From positions 3,906,001 through 3,970,000 of the forward strand of contig JAMYGW020000001.1 of the NCBI GenBank assembly GCA_025617375.2: a DNA stretch of 64,000 nucleotides, given 5' to 3'. The DNA is from Acarospora socialis (taxonomy: Eukaryota > Ascomycota > Lecanoromycetes > Acarosporales > Acarosporaceae). Shown in pieces: positions 22,107-33,306 of this stretch. The first letter of the stretch is position 1; each line of letters opens with the position of its first letter. Position numbers and translations under genes: made by a program. The notes under the pieces are model-generated. The model ran no database searches. It saw nothing but the letters and a program-made list of their open reading frames with translations, and was not told the origin of the DNA.

Positions 22107-23797
22107 CCATATCTTTGCTAGATCCCCTTCACGTCTACATCTATAACCATCCTTCTCATATATACACACATTCAAAGCAGCGAACTGAATCTTACAACAG
22201 ACTCTTTACTCGACTCTACTAGCTCGTATCTACAACTGCGTGCGTTAGACCCCTCACTTCGAAACCGCTCTTGTGGATCACCGCTTTCAGATCATTGTTG
22301 GAACACTGGCAGTTCCATTTCATTTGCCCTCAGCTAAGCATCTCAATGTACGCCCAAGCAGCCGCGAATCAGCGCCCCCGACAAAATACCAACGACACCC
22401 CTCAGTCCTCTATATCTACGCGTACGACTCCACCAACCAAGCAAATACCCACCTCCCACCTCGCATATCCCCGCACCAGACTACCCACCGCCCTACTCTC
22501 CACCCTACTCTCCGCCCCACCCCAACTCACCCTCCAGCAGCAACCCTCCCGCACACAACCTGACGCGCGCCGTCTCCCTCCCTCCCTTACCCTCCCTCTC
22601 CAAACTATCCTACCACACCCACCCATCGCTCTCCCTATCCCTACCCCTACCCCCACGCACACCATCACCAGCCTCTTCCCCCACCCCCTCGACGACCTAC
22701 AATCCACCACCCACCCCTCCCAACCTCCACGAACAAACTCGCTCCCAGCCAGCCAGCCTGCTAGCCAGACAGACAGACAGACCTCAACGTAGGTGCCTAT
22801 CCCTTCTTATACACTCTCTCTTACACGGCGGCCTACGGATCTGATGCTGCACGTTGAGTTGCGTCCCTAAAACCTATGTTTACGCTTGCGTTTCCGTTTT
22901 CGTTTGTGTTGGGAGATGGGAGGTACGTAGCTGATTACGGGGTTGTGGGTTTTCTGGTGGGGAGGGGGAGTTGGGTAGCTGAGGAGAAGTGGGCTGCTAT
23001 TGGTGCGTGAAGCTTCGTACTGCGAACTGAATATGGAGGGTGCGGATGATATGCAGGGAGGGTATTAATCCGTAGAGCGGGAACGGCGAGGGCAGGGGAC
23101 GCGGCGATACTGCTACCACCTGCTGCTGCTCGTCTTATCTATCATTATTTCCACTCGAGCTTTCGACAAACAGACTTCAGTGCGATACTACCAGCCCACC
23201 TAAAGTATAGCTCCGTATCTACCGATCATAGACGTGTGTATGCATAATCTTGGGTGTGCCAGACCGCGGATGGACATTATGCAGACACTGCTGGGCTGTG
23301 TTGCAAGACAGACTGCGTAAACGGCCTGCTGAGGTGGTGAAGGTACATGTATGTGGTTCGTAGGGTTGGTGAGGTAGGTACCTGACTTTGGGGGTTACGA
23401 GTAGAGTAGAGAGTTGAATGCCATCGTCTTACGGTGCCATATGGAAAACGGGTTCAATCGAACGACTCCAGAAGCTGGTATTGAGTCTCAGTTCCAGTAG
23501 TCTTACGTATAGGTTTAAGTATTAGGGTTGGCTCGAGAGCTTCGGATAGGAGGGAGTACATAACATCATCACATACAAAAGACTATGACCGACTTCAAGT
23601 GCGAGCGACATAAGGTAGTCTCACGATTAACTAGCTAACTATCTAGAATACACGTTTTGCATACCTACCAGGAGAGGTCGTCAGTCACGCTAAGTGTTAT
23701 GCATCAGCAAAGTCCTCCGCTGACAGAACAGAATCCCCATCCATCTGTCATTCTGAATCCCCTCGCGCAGTACTCATATACTTCTCCGTACCATGCT
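22107..23797. other. Pyrimidine-rich gap of about 1.7 kb
   Basis: 22344-22790 is extremely C/T-rich and open on the plus strand from an ATG at 22344 (Pro/Thr/Ser/Gln-rich, 149 codons, ending near a GTAGGT donor). It also contains a (CAGA)n microsatellite near 22766-22785. With no second exon and such composition I treat it as leader or low-complexity DNA rather than a gene. 22800-23797 shows nothing I can name. Confidence 0.4.
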
Positions 23798-25888
23798 CTA
23801 CAACTCCTCCTTGACCTTGTGTGCGGCCTTCTGCGAAGCCTCAGCTGCTCGGTTCGTCGCGGTCTTGACACCTTCCTTGAGCGCATCCGTAGCTTTCTCG
23901 CCTTGGTAGCCGGCCTCCTTGCGTCCGCTCGCAGCACCAATCTTCAGCTGGTCGAGAACCCATTGAGCACCGTTGGACAGTCTGGCCCAAAGAGTGCCGG
24001 TGGGGGTGCTTGTGCCGTAGCGGAAGTAGTTGGCGTTACGTCGTGCCATGGCCCGGAGTTCGTTGGTGGTGCTACCTTGGTAGTTGGGGACGCCGTAAGA
24101 GTCGAGGTAAGATTTCAGCTCAGAGTCGGACCAAGTGTCGAAGGTGGTGTCCTTGGCAGCATCGGTAGCCGAGGCGAGGTAAGACGTGACAGATGCGTAG
24201 CCGCTACCTCCGGACTTGGAAGCACTAGCGTAGCTGTCTTGAGCTTGCTTGAGAAGCTCATCACGGGTGGCACCGGCCTTGTTCGCGGCCTTGTTGTTTT
24301 GCGAAGAGAGCCATTTTCTGCAAAAAATATCATTAGCTCCACCATCTTCGTCTCATGATCGAACAGGTACATACTTCAAGTTCTCAGTAGTCCAGGTATC
24401 AAAAGTCCACGCAGACCATCCACTTGTGGCCTTGTGCTTGTTGAGTCTAACTTGCGCGAGCAACTCATCTTTCTTGCCGCCCTGAGGAACAGGTACACCA
24501 CGTGCATCGAGGAAAGCCTTCAGGCGACTCTCGCTCCATGTCCCGATAACCGTGTCAAAAGCATCTCCAGCCATATTCGAAGCGCTATCAGTCGCCTGAG
24601 AGTACGAATCACCAACCTGCGATGTGGCACTTCCGACCTTCGAGGTAGCACTACCGACTTTCGACGTAGCCGCACCGTAAGCACTGGAGGCAGAAGAAGC
24701 CACATTATCGCCAGTCAGGGCAGCGCGGTGTTTTCGGGCAAGAGCCAAGAGCTCGTTGCGCTTGGAGCCTTGTGGGACCTTGATCCCATTCTTATCAGCC
24801 CACTCCTTGATCTGACTGTCGCTCCAAGCGTCCAATAGAGCGTCGCTCAGACTCTCCTTGGCAGCATTGGCGGAAGCGGAGGCTGAGGCAGCTGTCTCCT
24901 TCATGTTCAGGCTAGAAAGACGAGCATGGCGGCGGACCGATGCAATAAGCTTATCTCGAGATGTAGGTTGAGGAACGGGGACGCCGCGTTCATCCAAGTA
25001 CTCTTTGAGGTCGGACTCGGTCCAGGTCGCATAAAGCCAGTTGCCCGGGTAAGCTGCGGTCTCTCCTAGCTTTTTGGCGATCGAGTCGTAGTTGTCACGA
25101 GCGGTGGCGATCAAGCTGTCGCGCTTGTGAGGTTGAGGGGCAGGTACGCCATTCTTGTCAAGGAACGATTTCAACTGCGAGTCGGACCAGCTACGTGGAA
25201 CAATGTCAGTAACTTCGCTCTGTTGCATACAACGCTCAGGGGAACCTATCGAAGATCCAATCCTTCACACTATTGTACGAATCTGAGGCAGAATCGGAAG
25301 TTTCGTGCCAGTTGGCCTTAACCTGGCTGATCAGACTGTCCTTGTTCTGTTCGGTGCCCTTCTTGACTTCATAACCTTTCGACTTGAGGTATGCGGAAAG
25401 CTGCGCCGGCTCCCAATCCGAATATGGAGACCCAACCTTTGATTGCCAGTTGCTCTTGACCAGGTTTTCGAGATCCTTACGATCTGCCGGGGTAGGGTAC
25501 GGGACGTTGTGGTCGGAGAGCCATCGCTCAAGCTCAGTCTCGTGCCATTTGTTGTAAGCTGTAGTCGAAATGATTAGTGAGGATGTCAGAGAACGTTACA
25601 CGAGACGTCGGTGAGAGGTTGGAATTGGTGAACAAGGCTTAAGTGATATGAGAGTGGTTGCACAGGCAACCCGCCAAATATTGAAGACAAGCAAGCTGTT
25701 TGACAGGACTATGGAATTGTGTTGTAGATGATGCCACGTAATGGCATTCGTAAGGTACGTCACGGAACCTGTGGATGATCTTCGAATACTAAAGAGAGAA
25801 GCTCACCAGCTTTGCTGAACCAGGTACTTGCAACGGTGCTCTCGGCAGCAAGTGCTAGCACCAGGATGGAGGAAAAGGAGAACCTCAT
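23798..25888 (-). CDS. Ish1/Msc1-like stress protein with eight repeats
   Basis: Four exons (25888-25807, 25558-25246, 25190-24375, 24317-23798) give 576 residues. A signal peptide (about residues 1-20, SSILVLALAAESTVAS) leads into eight copies of a roughly 40-residue repeat of the type TWSDSxLKxxLDxxGVPVPQ...RDxLL. This is the Ish1 (putative nuclear envelope localisation) domain of yeast Msc1 and fission-yeast Ish1, which act at the nuclear envelope/ER and respond to stress. Between repeats five and six is an Ala/Ser/Thr/Gly spacer with repeated ATSKVGS units, and the C-terminus is Lys/Ala-rich and helical. The 248-bp first intron is long for this window. The first exon carries only the signal peptide. 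Copy number of the repeat varies among fungal relatives, so eight is not alarming. Function follows from family knowledge; location is inferred from the signal peptide. Confidence 0.9.
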
Positions 25889-26555
25889 TTTCCCAGGTGG
25901 TAAGTTAAGTTCTTCCTACTGCTTGTGATCCAAGTAAGCTTCTGAACGGTAGAATGTACGATTGAGATGAAGATGAAGGAGGTTCTTTGCGTACACTTTA
26001 GAGGTTGTTGAGGTGAATGTTTGGTGTAGAGAGAAAGTGGGAAAACGGAGGCTGACGTACGATGTGTGCGATGACAACACCTACGCGTGAACAGGGTAAA
26101 GGTCAAGAAAGGATGGCGCTGAATTGTGGCACAGAGCTGGTTGATTGGTTCGCTAATGCCGAGCTAGCCTGTCCGGACAACGTTGCAATTTGCCAATGAA
26201 TCGGAAGATGATGTAATGCCAAACTGTAACAGGTATCGTGGATCTAAGCTCCGAATTTACGTGTGGTGCACTAATATGTATCCCATGTGATTACGCCGAG
26301 AAGCATTGCACACAAGAAGATCTCTTTATGAGGAAGAGAAACACTTCTGAAAAGGTATCCTCACCCCAATGTCATGGTGGATTGAGTCGAAGACCGTCAA
26401 GGGCGAGTTCCATATATACAATGCCGCTGGCGGGAACTTTACTCTCAGATTGACAAACTCATACCTACACACAATCGACAACTCATAGATGACTCTCGCA
26501 GGATGGTTTAAACGCTCCATCGTAGCATCACAACCATCACTCAGCAGCACAGCAC
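25889..26555. other. Intergenic, promoter of the Ish1-like gene
   Basis: Between two minus-strand genes. No coding frame with support. Confidence 0.5.
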
Positions 26556-27128
26556 CTATGGACTCCTGTCAGCGCCTCCATGACCTGTGTGCGACCGTCA
26601 GCTTTAACCCCTCCAATGTCATGCCGTAGAGTACTCACCACCCCAGAATCCCTTGCCGACATCATGTTTATCACCTTCATCCACTTTATTCTGTGCACGA
26701 CCATGTCGGTTATCCATCTCACGATTATGTTGCTTCACGTCCTCGCTGGGCTCTCCCGGCTCGCTTGGGCTGTGGAGCTTGGGCTGCGCACCATTACCTG
26801 CGCTTTTCCCACTCCCTCCACCGCTGCTGCTCGGCGTCTTCGACGATGACGATGACGATCCCGATGATTCGTTCTGATTGCCATGTCCTCCGTCACCTGC
26901 CTTTGTGGGTCCTCCACCGGTACCTTGACCCTCGGCGGGAGGCGGGGGTCCCGGATGCTCCAAGTCTGAGGAAACAGTGTTGGAGCCTTGGTTCTGAGGA
27001 TCGTCTCCCTTTGGATCACCCTCGCCTCCGCCGTAAGATTGTTGGGCGTAGAAGCGGTGCTGGGACGTCACATTCGCTGCCGCTCTAGGGGCCACGCGGA
27101 TGAATGGGCGAGAGAGAATGGATAGCAT
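26556..27128 (-). CDS. Small mitochondrial protein, conserved in fungi, function unknown
   Basis: Two exons (27128-26639 and a 29-bp last exon 26584-26556) give 172 residues. The N-terminus (MLSILSRPFIRVAPRAAANV, then a QHRFYAQQS cleavage-like block) is a classic basic, acid-free mitochondrial presequence. The middle is Gly/Ser-rich and disordered (DLEHPGPPPP, a long Ser run). The C-terminus holds the conserved block SEDVKQHNREMDNRHGRA and ends KGFWGGHGGADRSP. That ending appears only after splicing: unspliced, the frame ends EYSTA. The GGADR ending agrees with relatives I know, which supports the micro-exon. No enzymatic motif; probably a soluble matrix or inner-membrane-associated protein. 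Confidence 0.8.
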
Positions 27129-27602
27129 GCTGGGCGTTACACGTGGAACTGGACCGAATGGACGTTCGAATTGACCAAGCTTGAATGATAGCAGCGATCC
27201 GTCAACTAGTCGATGATGCTGCTATCTCTGGGTGAGAAAGCTTAAGCGTGAGATGCACTTGTGGTGCTTTGGGTTTAGGTTCGTCCTGACGTCGTCAAGC
27301 AGCCGGGTAAATCCACGAGCTTTGACCACCATACACTTGCAAGTGGGTCTGGGCACCACTCCTTTCACGTTATATAAAGTTTGGTCACATGACTGTACAA
27401 AGTAGCGGAGGCTGGCCCGCGAAATAGGTCGCATAACTTGAGATACTAAGCTCTTACAAATCCTTTCCGAAAAGGCCCTCTCTTCCGGTTTATCCTCTTA
27501 TGCCAGAGAGGAAAGACCTATTTCACAATCCCTACCGCCCAGAAACATCGTCAACCTGCAAGATCCTCCTGTTCAGGTACCTCTCATCGGACCGCCTCAG
27601 CT
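27129..27602. other. Intergenic, nothing recognised
   Basis: About 470 bp, carrying the promoter of the mitochondrial-protein gene and the 3' end of the secreted-protein gene, both on the minus strand. Confidence 0.5.
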
Positions 27603-28406
27603 CTAGCTAGTACCGACAATTTTGGGATTTGCAGGTCGCTTCGCACAGATTCCTGGCGAGTCGGCCGTGCCGGTCAAACACGGCCCGATTCCTGGGATGG
27701 CGGTCGCTTTGGTGCATATGTTCTGGATGCCCCCGGCAGCCTTGATGCATGGAAGGTTATCGATCACGTGTTGGCCAATACATTGGGCGCACTCAGTGTC
27801 TGAAAGAGTGTTGAGGTCTCTGCGTCCATGTAGGTTCAAGTTAGCTAGTTCAACGGCCCTGAACAGGAATAGGAGTGTAATCGGATCTGATTAGGGAGGA
27901 GTATAAGGAGCACGTAACAGCAGACTGTGGACATACTCTTGTACGAAAGCCAACAAACACTTTCCGCCACATCTGATAACACCCCACACATCCGCCATTG
28001 TACCCTAGACAGCGGAGAGATATGTCAGCACCCGGCCTCTGCATTGGGAAAGACTGACACAACAGCAGAGGAGTGTAGCGAGGGGATCATAGGACCTTAC
28101 CCCCCACGGGCATTCCTTGTTGATAGCGTGCGCAATGGGCGCAACGCCAAGGTGCTGGTCCCAATTGGTTTTCTGGATGAGCGTTGGACAATTTTGCGAG
28201 TTTGGGATGAGTCCTCCAGGAATCAGAGAGATGGCATGATTCTCAGCATTATTGATCACTCCACCAAGACCGTTGACAGCTCCATTGGCCCAGAGGGGGA
28301 CCCATTTGGGGGCGCGGTTCCTGAGATCTGAGTTTATGGCGGCAGCAGAGCCTGTCCCGGCAAGAGCCGCTATAAGGAGGCTCGAGCAGACGGCAGTGAG
28401 CAGCAT
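27603..28406 (-). CDS. Small secreted cysteine-rich protein (effector-like candidate)
   Basis: Three exons (28406-28101, 28004-27937, 27819-27603) give 196 residues. A signal peptide spans about 1-22 (LLTAVCSSLLIAALAGTGSA). The mature protein has ten cysteines, most in the spliced C-terminal half (RCGGKC, TECAQC, LPC, NIC, GPC, GIC), which suggests disulfide pairing. The 68-bp middle exon reads GTMADVWGVIRCGGKC and joins both neighbours in phase. Intron 2 has a GCTAAC branch site. I recognise no domain. Small size, secretion signal and cysteine content are the usual description of fungal effectors or surface-active proteins, but nothing here shows a host interaction. Both introns must be removed, otherwise the frame breaks into three unlinked pieces. 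Confidence 0.75.
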
Positions 28407-29735
28407 GGCTGTTTGACGAGACGACAGATCTGGGTGAGGAGCGGTCTTCGTCGGTAGCAGACAACGCTCTGGTATAACGCGAGGCTTCCTCGGCACGGAT
28501 CCAGAAATCGTTGAGCAAGAAGATCGCACACAGATACTAAGTTGCCCAATGCTCGAGGATGCCGAGTGATGTAGTTATAAGAACAGCAGACTGTGTAACC
28601 AAGGGAAAGTAAGAGGAAGGGTGTAGCAATATAAAGAACCTCCCGTAGACCTCTCTGTCTCAAGCTTTTTCTCATCCCGTGTGTAACACTGCCTCAACGA
28701 CCATAACTTCTGGGTCGGCTCACCGGAAACATGCCACTGTATCATCGCTGGTGAAGCGCAACCATATCACCAGTGACCTCGTGGCTTTCCCACGGCATGG
28801 TCGGAGGCTCAGACTGCAGAAGAAACTCCGAGCAGCATGTGGAAACATATTGAAACCATATGCTTGTTTCTGAAAGTGGCCTTATCAACAGCAGCAATGC
28901 AAGACGGTGGGCTAAATTTGGCGAGCAAATGCATCGTTGTCGCTTGGTGTTGCGGCTCTTCTTGAAACTAAGTGATGCGACTTCCGATTACACAGCCTGG
29001 TAATAGAGAACACGTAAGTGCAGTAGCTGTAAAGGACGGTACCTGACATAAAAGCTTCCATATCTCACATGTGTCTTATCTTCCGCGCACACTAGTTAGT
29101 TTACTTGACGAGATGCTGGTGCACGCCGATTGGGTTCATCACAGCCACGGTCAAGAAGACCAGCTCGAGTTGCGAACAAGTTACTATCACGGCCGGGTTT
29201 CACTTAAACGGCTGGGTTACAAGTCGAGGCGAGTAGCAAATGCAATGGAAACAGCATGGGAAATCTGGTGGCCGCTTATTCATAAGTATTCTCTAGAGTT
29301 TCTGGCAACCGTGTCAAACCGCTCCCCTAGCCAAGAACATCACTGCCTCAATCAACCTTTTACCTAAACAGTTCTCTACCGCAGTAGTAAACGATAATAC
29401 ACCACAAGTAAGTCTTCCCTGCGAAGCCTGCACATCTTCGGGCTGCGCACAGAAGAAATCCGGATACTGGGTCTTTCGCGGACTTGAAGATCCCTTTGAC
29501 GATGGGAAAGACAATCAACAAAGCCAAAGCACCTGAAGCTTGACAGCGTATGTGACAGATTAGTAAAGGAAAACTGACAATAAGATGCCCTGAGAAAGAC
29601 GGTTTCCATACTTCTTCGCAGACCAGACTTGTCTGGCGCCATGGAAAGAGGACGTCGGTTTTTGGAAAGACCCCTTTCTCTGCTCCATCTTGCGCTCAAA
29701 TAGCTCCCGCAGGCCCCAAGAGTCGTCATTGTGAG
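28407..29735. other. Gap of about 1.3 kb
   Basis: On the minus strand an ATG at 29737-29739 opens a frame reading MTHNDDSWGLRELFERKMEQ, and further on (about 29525-29400) another frame holds a hydrophobic stretch, ALALLIVFPIVKGIFK. I could not join the two with a phase-consistent intron, so a small membrane-protein gene or relic is possible but not called. The rest shows nothing. Confidence 0.35.
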
Positions 29736-30985
29736 TCATGGTGGTGAAGGGAGTGCCTTGGCACCGTCTAACTTGCCGAACGTGAGTTGAATGGGTGGTG
29801 AAGCTTTATGAGCCTCGCTCCACTCATGCATGGCATCCAATTCCTGCATCGGTGTGCTGTGTTGAAGTCGGGATAAGGCCGACTACGTCCTTTAACCCAA
29901 TGAGATATGACAATGGCAAATTCGGCATGACACATGCCAAATTGCCGCAGCATTTCAATGCAGTGATCTGTGAGAGTTGTCAGTCAGAATCGTAATGAGC
30001 AGTGATAATCCGAGCCAACCTATGTGCATCTAAGAAGTTTGAGGACTGCCCTCGAGATTAACATCGGTGTCCTTGTAAATTCCCAGTAAGAAACCTTGCG
30101 CAAAGAGTATCCCTGCAGTTGCAATCAGCTTCGCACATGGGACCTGGCAGTCGGGAAGGACAAAGCACACAATGTAGCAGCTGGGCGTTTTCAATGTCGA
30201 GCATACTTCTACCATCTCGATCCCAGGATCTCTTGGCACTAATCCTAGGTCCTTTCCAAGTCTACTAATATCATCCGTAGACAAAAAGTAGGTTGAGAGA
30301 TCTTGCCATTGGCGAAATGGTTCGTCCGTACTTTTCTTAAGCATGTGATAAAACTCCCCTCGTCCTCTTGCTCGACCCCTCACTTCTAACACCACACCAC
30401 AACTCCGCCCTTCCGGCACACTGTGCCTCTCCCACTTCCGCCACCAAGAATCCCGCTTCCTCATCCCGCCATCCTACTAATACTCTCCTCGATCCACCTT
30501 CCCGCCTCCAAAAGTATACCATTGCTTTTTCTGCCCCAAGCCTCATCTATTTCGGGACTCGGAGGTCCCTGATAGATCGACGAGTGGTTGAGGCTGCTGT
30601 TGAACACAAAATGGATTCGTATCTTGCTCGGATATCTCTCAAGTCTGGTGTTAGGTGTTCGAAGGCTGTCAGTATACACTGTCCATAACGTCGTCAATAA
30701 TGCGTACAAGAGGACGACATTTTCTCCAAGCATATTCGAAGAATCTTACAAGCCCTTGCCATCGAATGACAGCTGTGATTAGGGCAAAAATGACGAGCAG
30801 TCCAACTCCGATGCATTCGGCGATAGCCTGATCGGACCACGGCGAGAGTGATGTCTGTCCCGACAGTGCGGACACCTTCCATCATCGAGCAAAACGTCCA
30901 CAGGGTTGTAGTCTGGCTCCTCACTATTGATGGCTAGATCAGAATAAGCCGGAAGCCGTGACCGAGACAGAGTGAAAGTCCCCAT
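29736..30985 (-). pseudogene. UstYa-family (DUF3328) oxidase-like relic
   Basis: Pieces of a UstYa-type protein occur in the right order on the minus strand but in several frames. They are an N-terminal block SRLPAYSDLAINSEE from the ATG at 30985, a membrane helix near 30830-30770 (IGVGLLVIFALITAVI), the hallmark YQGPPSPEIDEAW near 30580-30541, and ISRLGKD. Then come a degraded first HxxHC region (LLHC) and, after an acceptor, DHCIEMLRQFGMCHAEF near 29965-29920. HRCRNW is followed one frame over by DAMHEWSEAH. UstYa-like proteins are membrane-anchored oxidases, best known in fungal ribosomal-peptide cyclisation. I found no splice pattern joining the N-terminal, helix and ectodomain frames, and a single-base loss breaks CRNW from DAMHEW near 29843. 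Sequencing errors could explain some breaks but not all. Confidence 0.6.
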
Positions 30986-31450
30986 TAAGAAATGCGGCGG
31001 ATGGGAGAGGATAAACTTTAGTTTAGGATGCTTTGGGTGTCCGGCTCTTAAGGCACAAAATGGACTTGGATCCCCATACTCCGCCACATACATTGTAAGA
31101 TCCCTCATTGATTCAGTTCACGGTAAGCCATCTGATCCGCTAGCTAGCTGCTCCTTGATCGCAAATACAGGAGGCTTAGAAGCTCAATTCGTGGTTACCC
31201 AGGCGGATACAAGGAGACTCTGTTTGTCATGCTCAAGCACTTGGTGTCGCATCAAAGTAGCTCCGTATCCGAAGAGACCAAACAACGATAGAGCTATATT
31301 ATTGCGGATCTTCAGCGTCTTTACAGTACATGCGATATTTATGCCTTACGCCTTATGGTCTTCTCGCAATCCCTGTAAGTCCGATATTCTTACGAGTATA
31401 GATTCTTACTAGAGGACGTTTTTGAGAGAGTAACATCTTGGACTGCCAGT
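30986..31450. other. Intergenic, nothing recognised
   Basis: Lies between the UstYa-like relic and the 3' end of the first sulfotransferase-like gene, both on the minus strand. A 146-codon plus frame here starts with GTG and has no motif. Confidence 0.45.
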
Positions 31451-32314
31451 CTACCAATAGAATCTCAAGGCCATGATCAGTACGATGAAAGGCAAAACCA
31501 CCATCCCCACGTTCTTGATACTTCTCTTGACCGAGTCCCTCCACATCGAGCTATGTGCAGCAACGAAAGTTTCCCCTTCATTCGAGTGAGGATATTCGCC
31601 TTCCGGCACTTCTACCTCTAGAAACTTACAAAGAGATTCCCAGCCGTCACTTGGATGGAACTCAAGCAAGTTCCCTTTCGGCACGACGTCGCGGACATGC
31701 TGGTAATGGTCGAGATAACCTTGACGGCATTTCTCACCGTAATCGTTATCGCAGAAGCTCTGCCAGGTAAGCGTGACGTGTCGGTACCAGGGGCCAATGA
31801 CGAAAGGATCAGTGTATTGCAGGATCTTCCAGGACGGCCAGGCGAAGACTTTGAACAGGGTTTTGTGCATTGAGACCATCCATTTGTCAACGTCACGCAA
31901 AGTGAGGATGACTTTTGCGTCAGGATATGCCATCGTGAGTTCTTCGACGAAGAAACAGCATGGTACATCGAGGACACACTTGAGGGTCCATCAGCACCGT
32001 GCAACGTCATGAACTCTGTATCTGGACTAAGGATGCCTACATCGAAATCTCCCATCACCAGATCAAACTCTTCACGCCTCCAAGGTTTGCCGACCCCATG
32101 GTATTTGGCTCGGAGGGCTTCATCCCACAGATGGAGGTGATTGAGGAACCATCGATCAATGAAATGATATGGGCGGTATCCAAGTTGGCGGAGAGCCATC
32201 CACGTCGCTACCCCAACAAAGCATATTGAGTAAGTCTCGAAAGACCGAGCAGGGAGTGTCCAGTTACTGACAGAATGTTCCAGTCCGACACATCCCTAGT
32301 ATCAAAACTCGCAT
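31451..32314 (-). CDS. P-loop sulfotransferase-like protein, C-terminally anchored (copy 1)
   Basis: Three exons (32314-32272, 32207-32041, 31978-31451) give 245 residues. The first exon is only 14 codons and carries the nucleotide-binding loop LGMCRTGTFS right at the N-terminus. WDEALRAKYHG, AYPDAKVILTLRDVDKW and DGWESLCKFLEVEVP follow, all hallmarks of the fungal Sulfotransfer_4-type P-loop family. Known sulfotransferases move a sulfuryl group from PAPS to an acceptor; the PRTGT-type loop binds the phosphosulfate. Whether fungal members truly use PAPS is not settled. The last about 20 residues (VGMVVLPFIVLIMALRFYW) form one hydrophobic helix, so the protein is probably a tail-anchored membrane protein facing the cytosol. 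Copy 1 has Cys instead of the more usual Pro before RTGT. It is transcribed away from the glycosyltransferase gene. Confidence 0.85.
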
Positions 32315-33306
32315 GGGTTTGGTGCGGACTCCCTTCTTCCCGAGAGACCCTTTCTCATCGTATGCTAATGATGACACTGCTTTAAGCATCTCCTGGTCTT
32401 TGATAGCAGACATGGCGTCCGGACACTCAAGTACTTCAGAAGGTGCAAATGAGAGATTGATCGATCAAGATCCTTTATATCAGTACCGGTAGCTGCTGCT
32501 CCCCGGTCGAAAAGCCAAACATGTGGTTCCAGAAGTTCAGTACCACAACAGTGTATACCTTTATCAAGTACCCCTAGATGGGGGAGATCAAAAAGCTGCA
32601 TGCGGTTTCAGATGCGATAAGCGGGATGCGGTGGAACCCGATCTGCTGATCAACCTGCGATTCTCGGGTACGGTCAATAGGAAGTCGGCATCTTCCATCT
32701 ACTACTGTGTAGGTAGGTGGAGATGGAAAGACTACCTTATCAAATTCTGTCTTTTTCCTCCCGTATTCCCATCAACCATACACAGCCAAATAGACACGAG
32801 CAAGTCCAAGACAACAAAGACAGCATTGCTCAGAGCGTGCGGATTTCTGGGAGCACCAAAGCTGGAAACAATACCGACCATAGGTCAAGGAAGAGGACTG
32901 TGTCTCACATTAATCCCTCATCGTCGAAGCCTGGCGGGAGTATTGGGTACCTAGGTATGTTACACACGTTCAAGCTGGCATTGGCACAAGCTGCACAGTG
33001 ACGCAACGGATCTACTAATCATCGCAAAGATTGGATGAGCAATGGTGTGTTCGGAGATGCTGTTGCATACATCTGACTAGGTTTAACGTAAAGACGGAAT
33101 GTGGTACGTCCAGCTTTCCGGTTCATCTACTGTTAATCATATGCTCGGGGGGTGCAAGGACTCCATGTTGGGCTTTCATTCTCCTTGCTACTTTGCAAGG
33201 TCTCCCATTCTTCGCACTTTGCCATCGCCGCCAAAGAGTCATTGCCGTATGCCATCAAGGTCATTAGGGGATCCATGCTAAGAGTGCACCAAGTAGTACG
33301 AGCAGA
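32315..33306. promoter_or_regulatory. Shared divergent region between sulfotransferase copy 1 and the glycosyltransferase
   Basis: About 1 kb separating divergently transcribed genes, so it should hold both promoters and allow joint control. A small candidate gene (32723-33076) lies inside it. No specific operator recognised. Confidence 0.4.
32723..33076 (+). CDS. Candidate small two-exon gene
   Basis: An ATG at 32723 opens a 77-codon exon ending at a GTATGT donor (32954/32955). After a 75-bp intron with a CTACTAAT branch and AAAG acceptor, a 15-codon exon reads DWMSNGVFGDAVAYI and stops at 33076. The product is 93 residues, hydrophilic and Ser/Asn-rich, with no known domain and no signal peptide. 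Clean splice signals are the only support. It could equally be an upstream leader exon of the glycosyltransferase transcript. Confidence 0.35.

Noticed and set aside
29376-29738. Small membrane-protein gene on the minus strand
   Set aside because: The start block and the hydrophobic block could not be joined by any phase-consistent GT-AG intron.
30972-31412. 146-codon plus frame
   Set aside because: GTG start, partly antisense to the UstYa-like relic, no motif.
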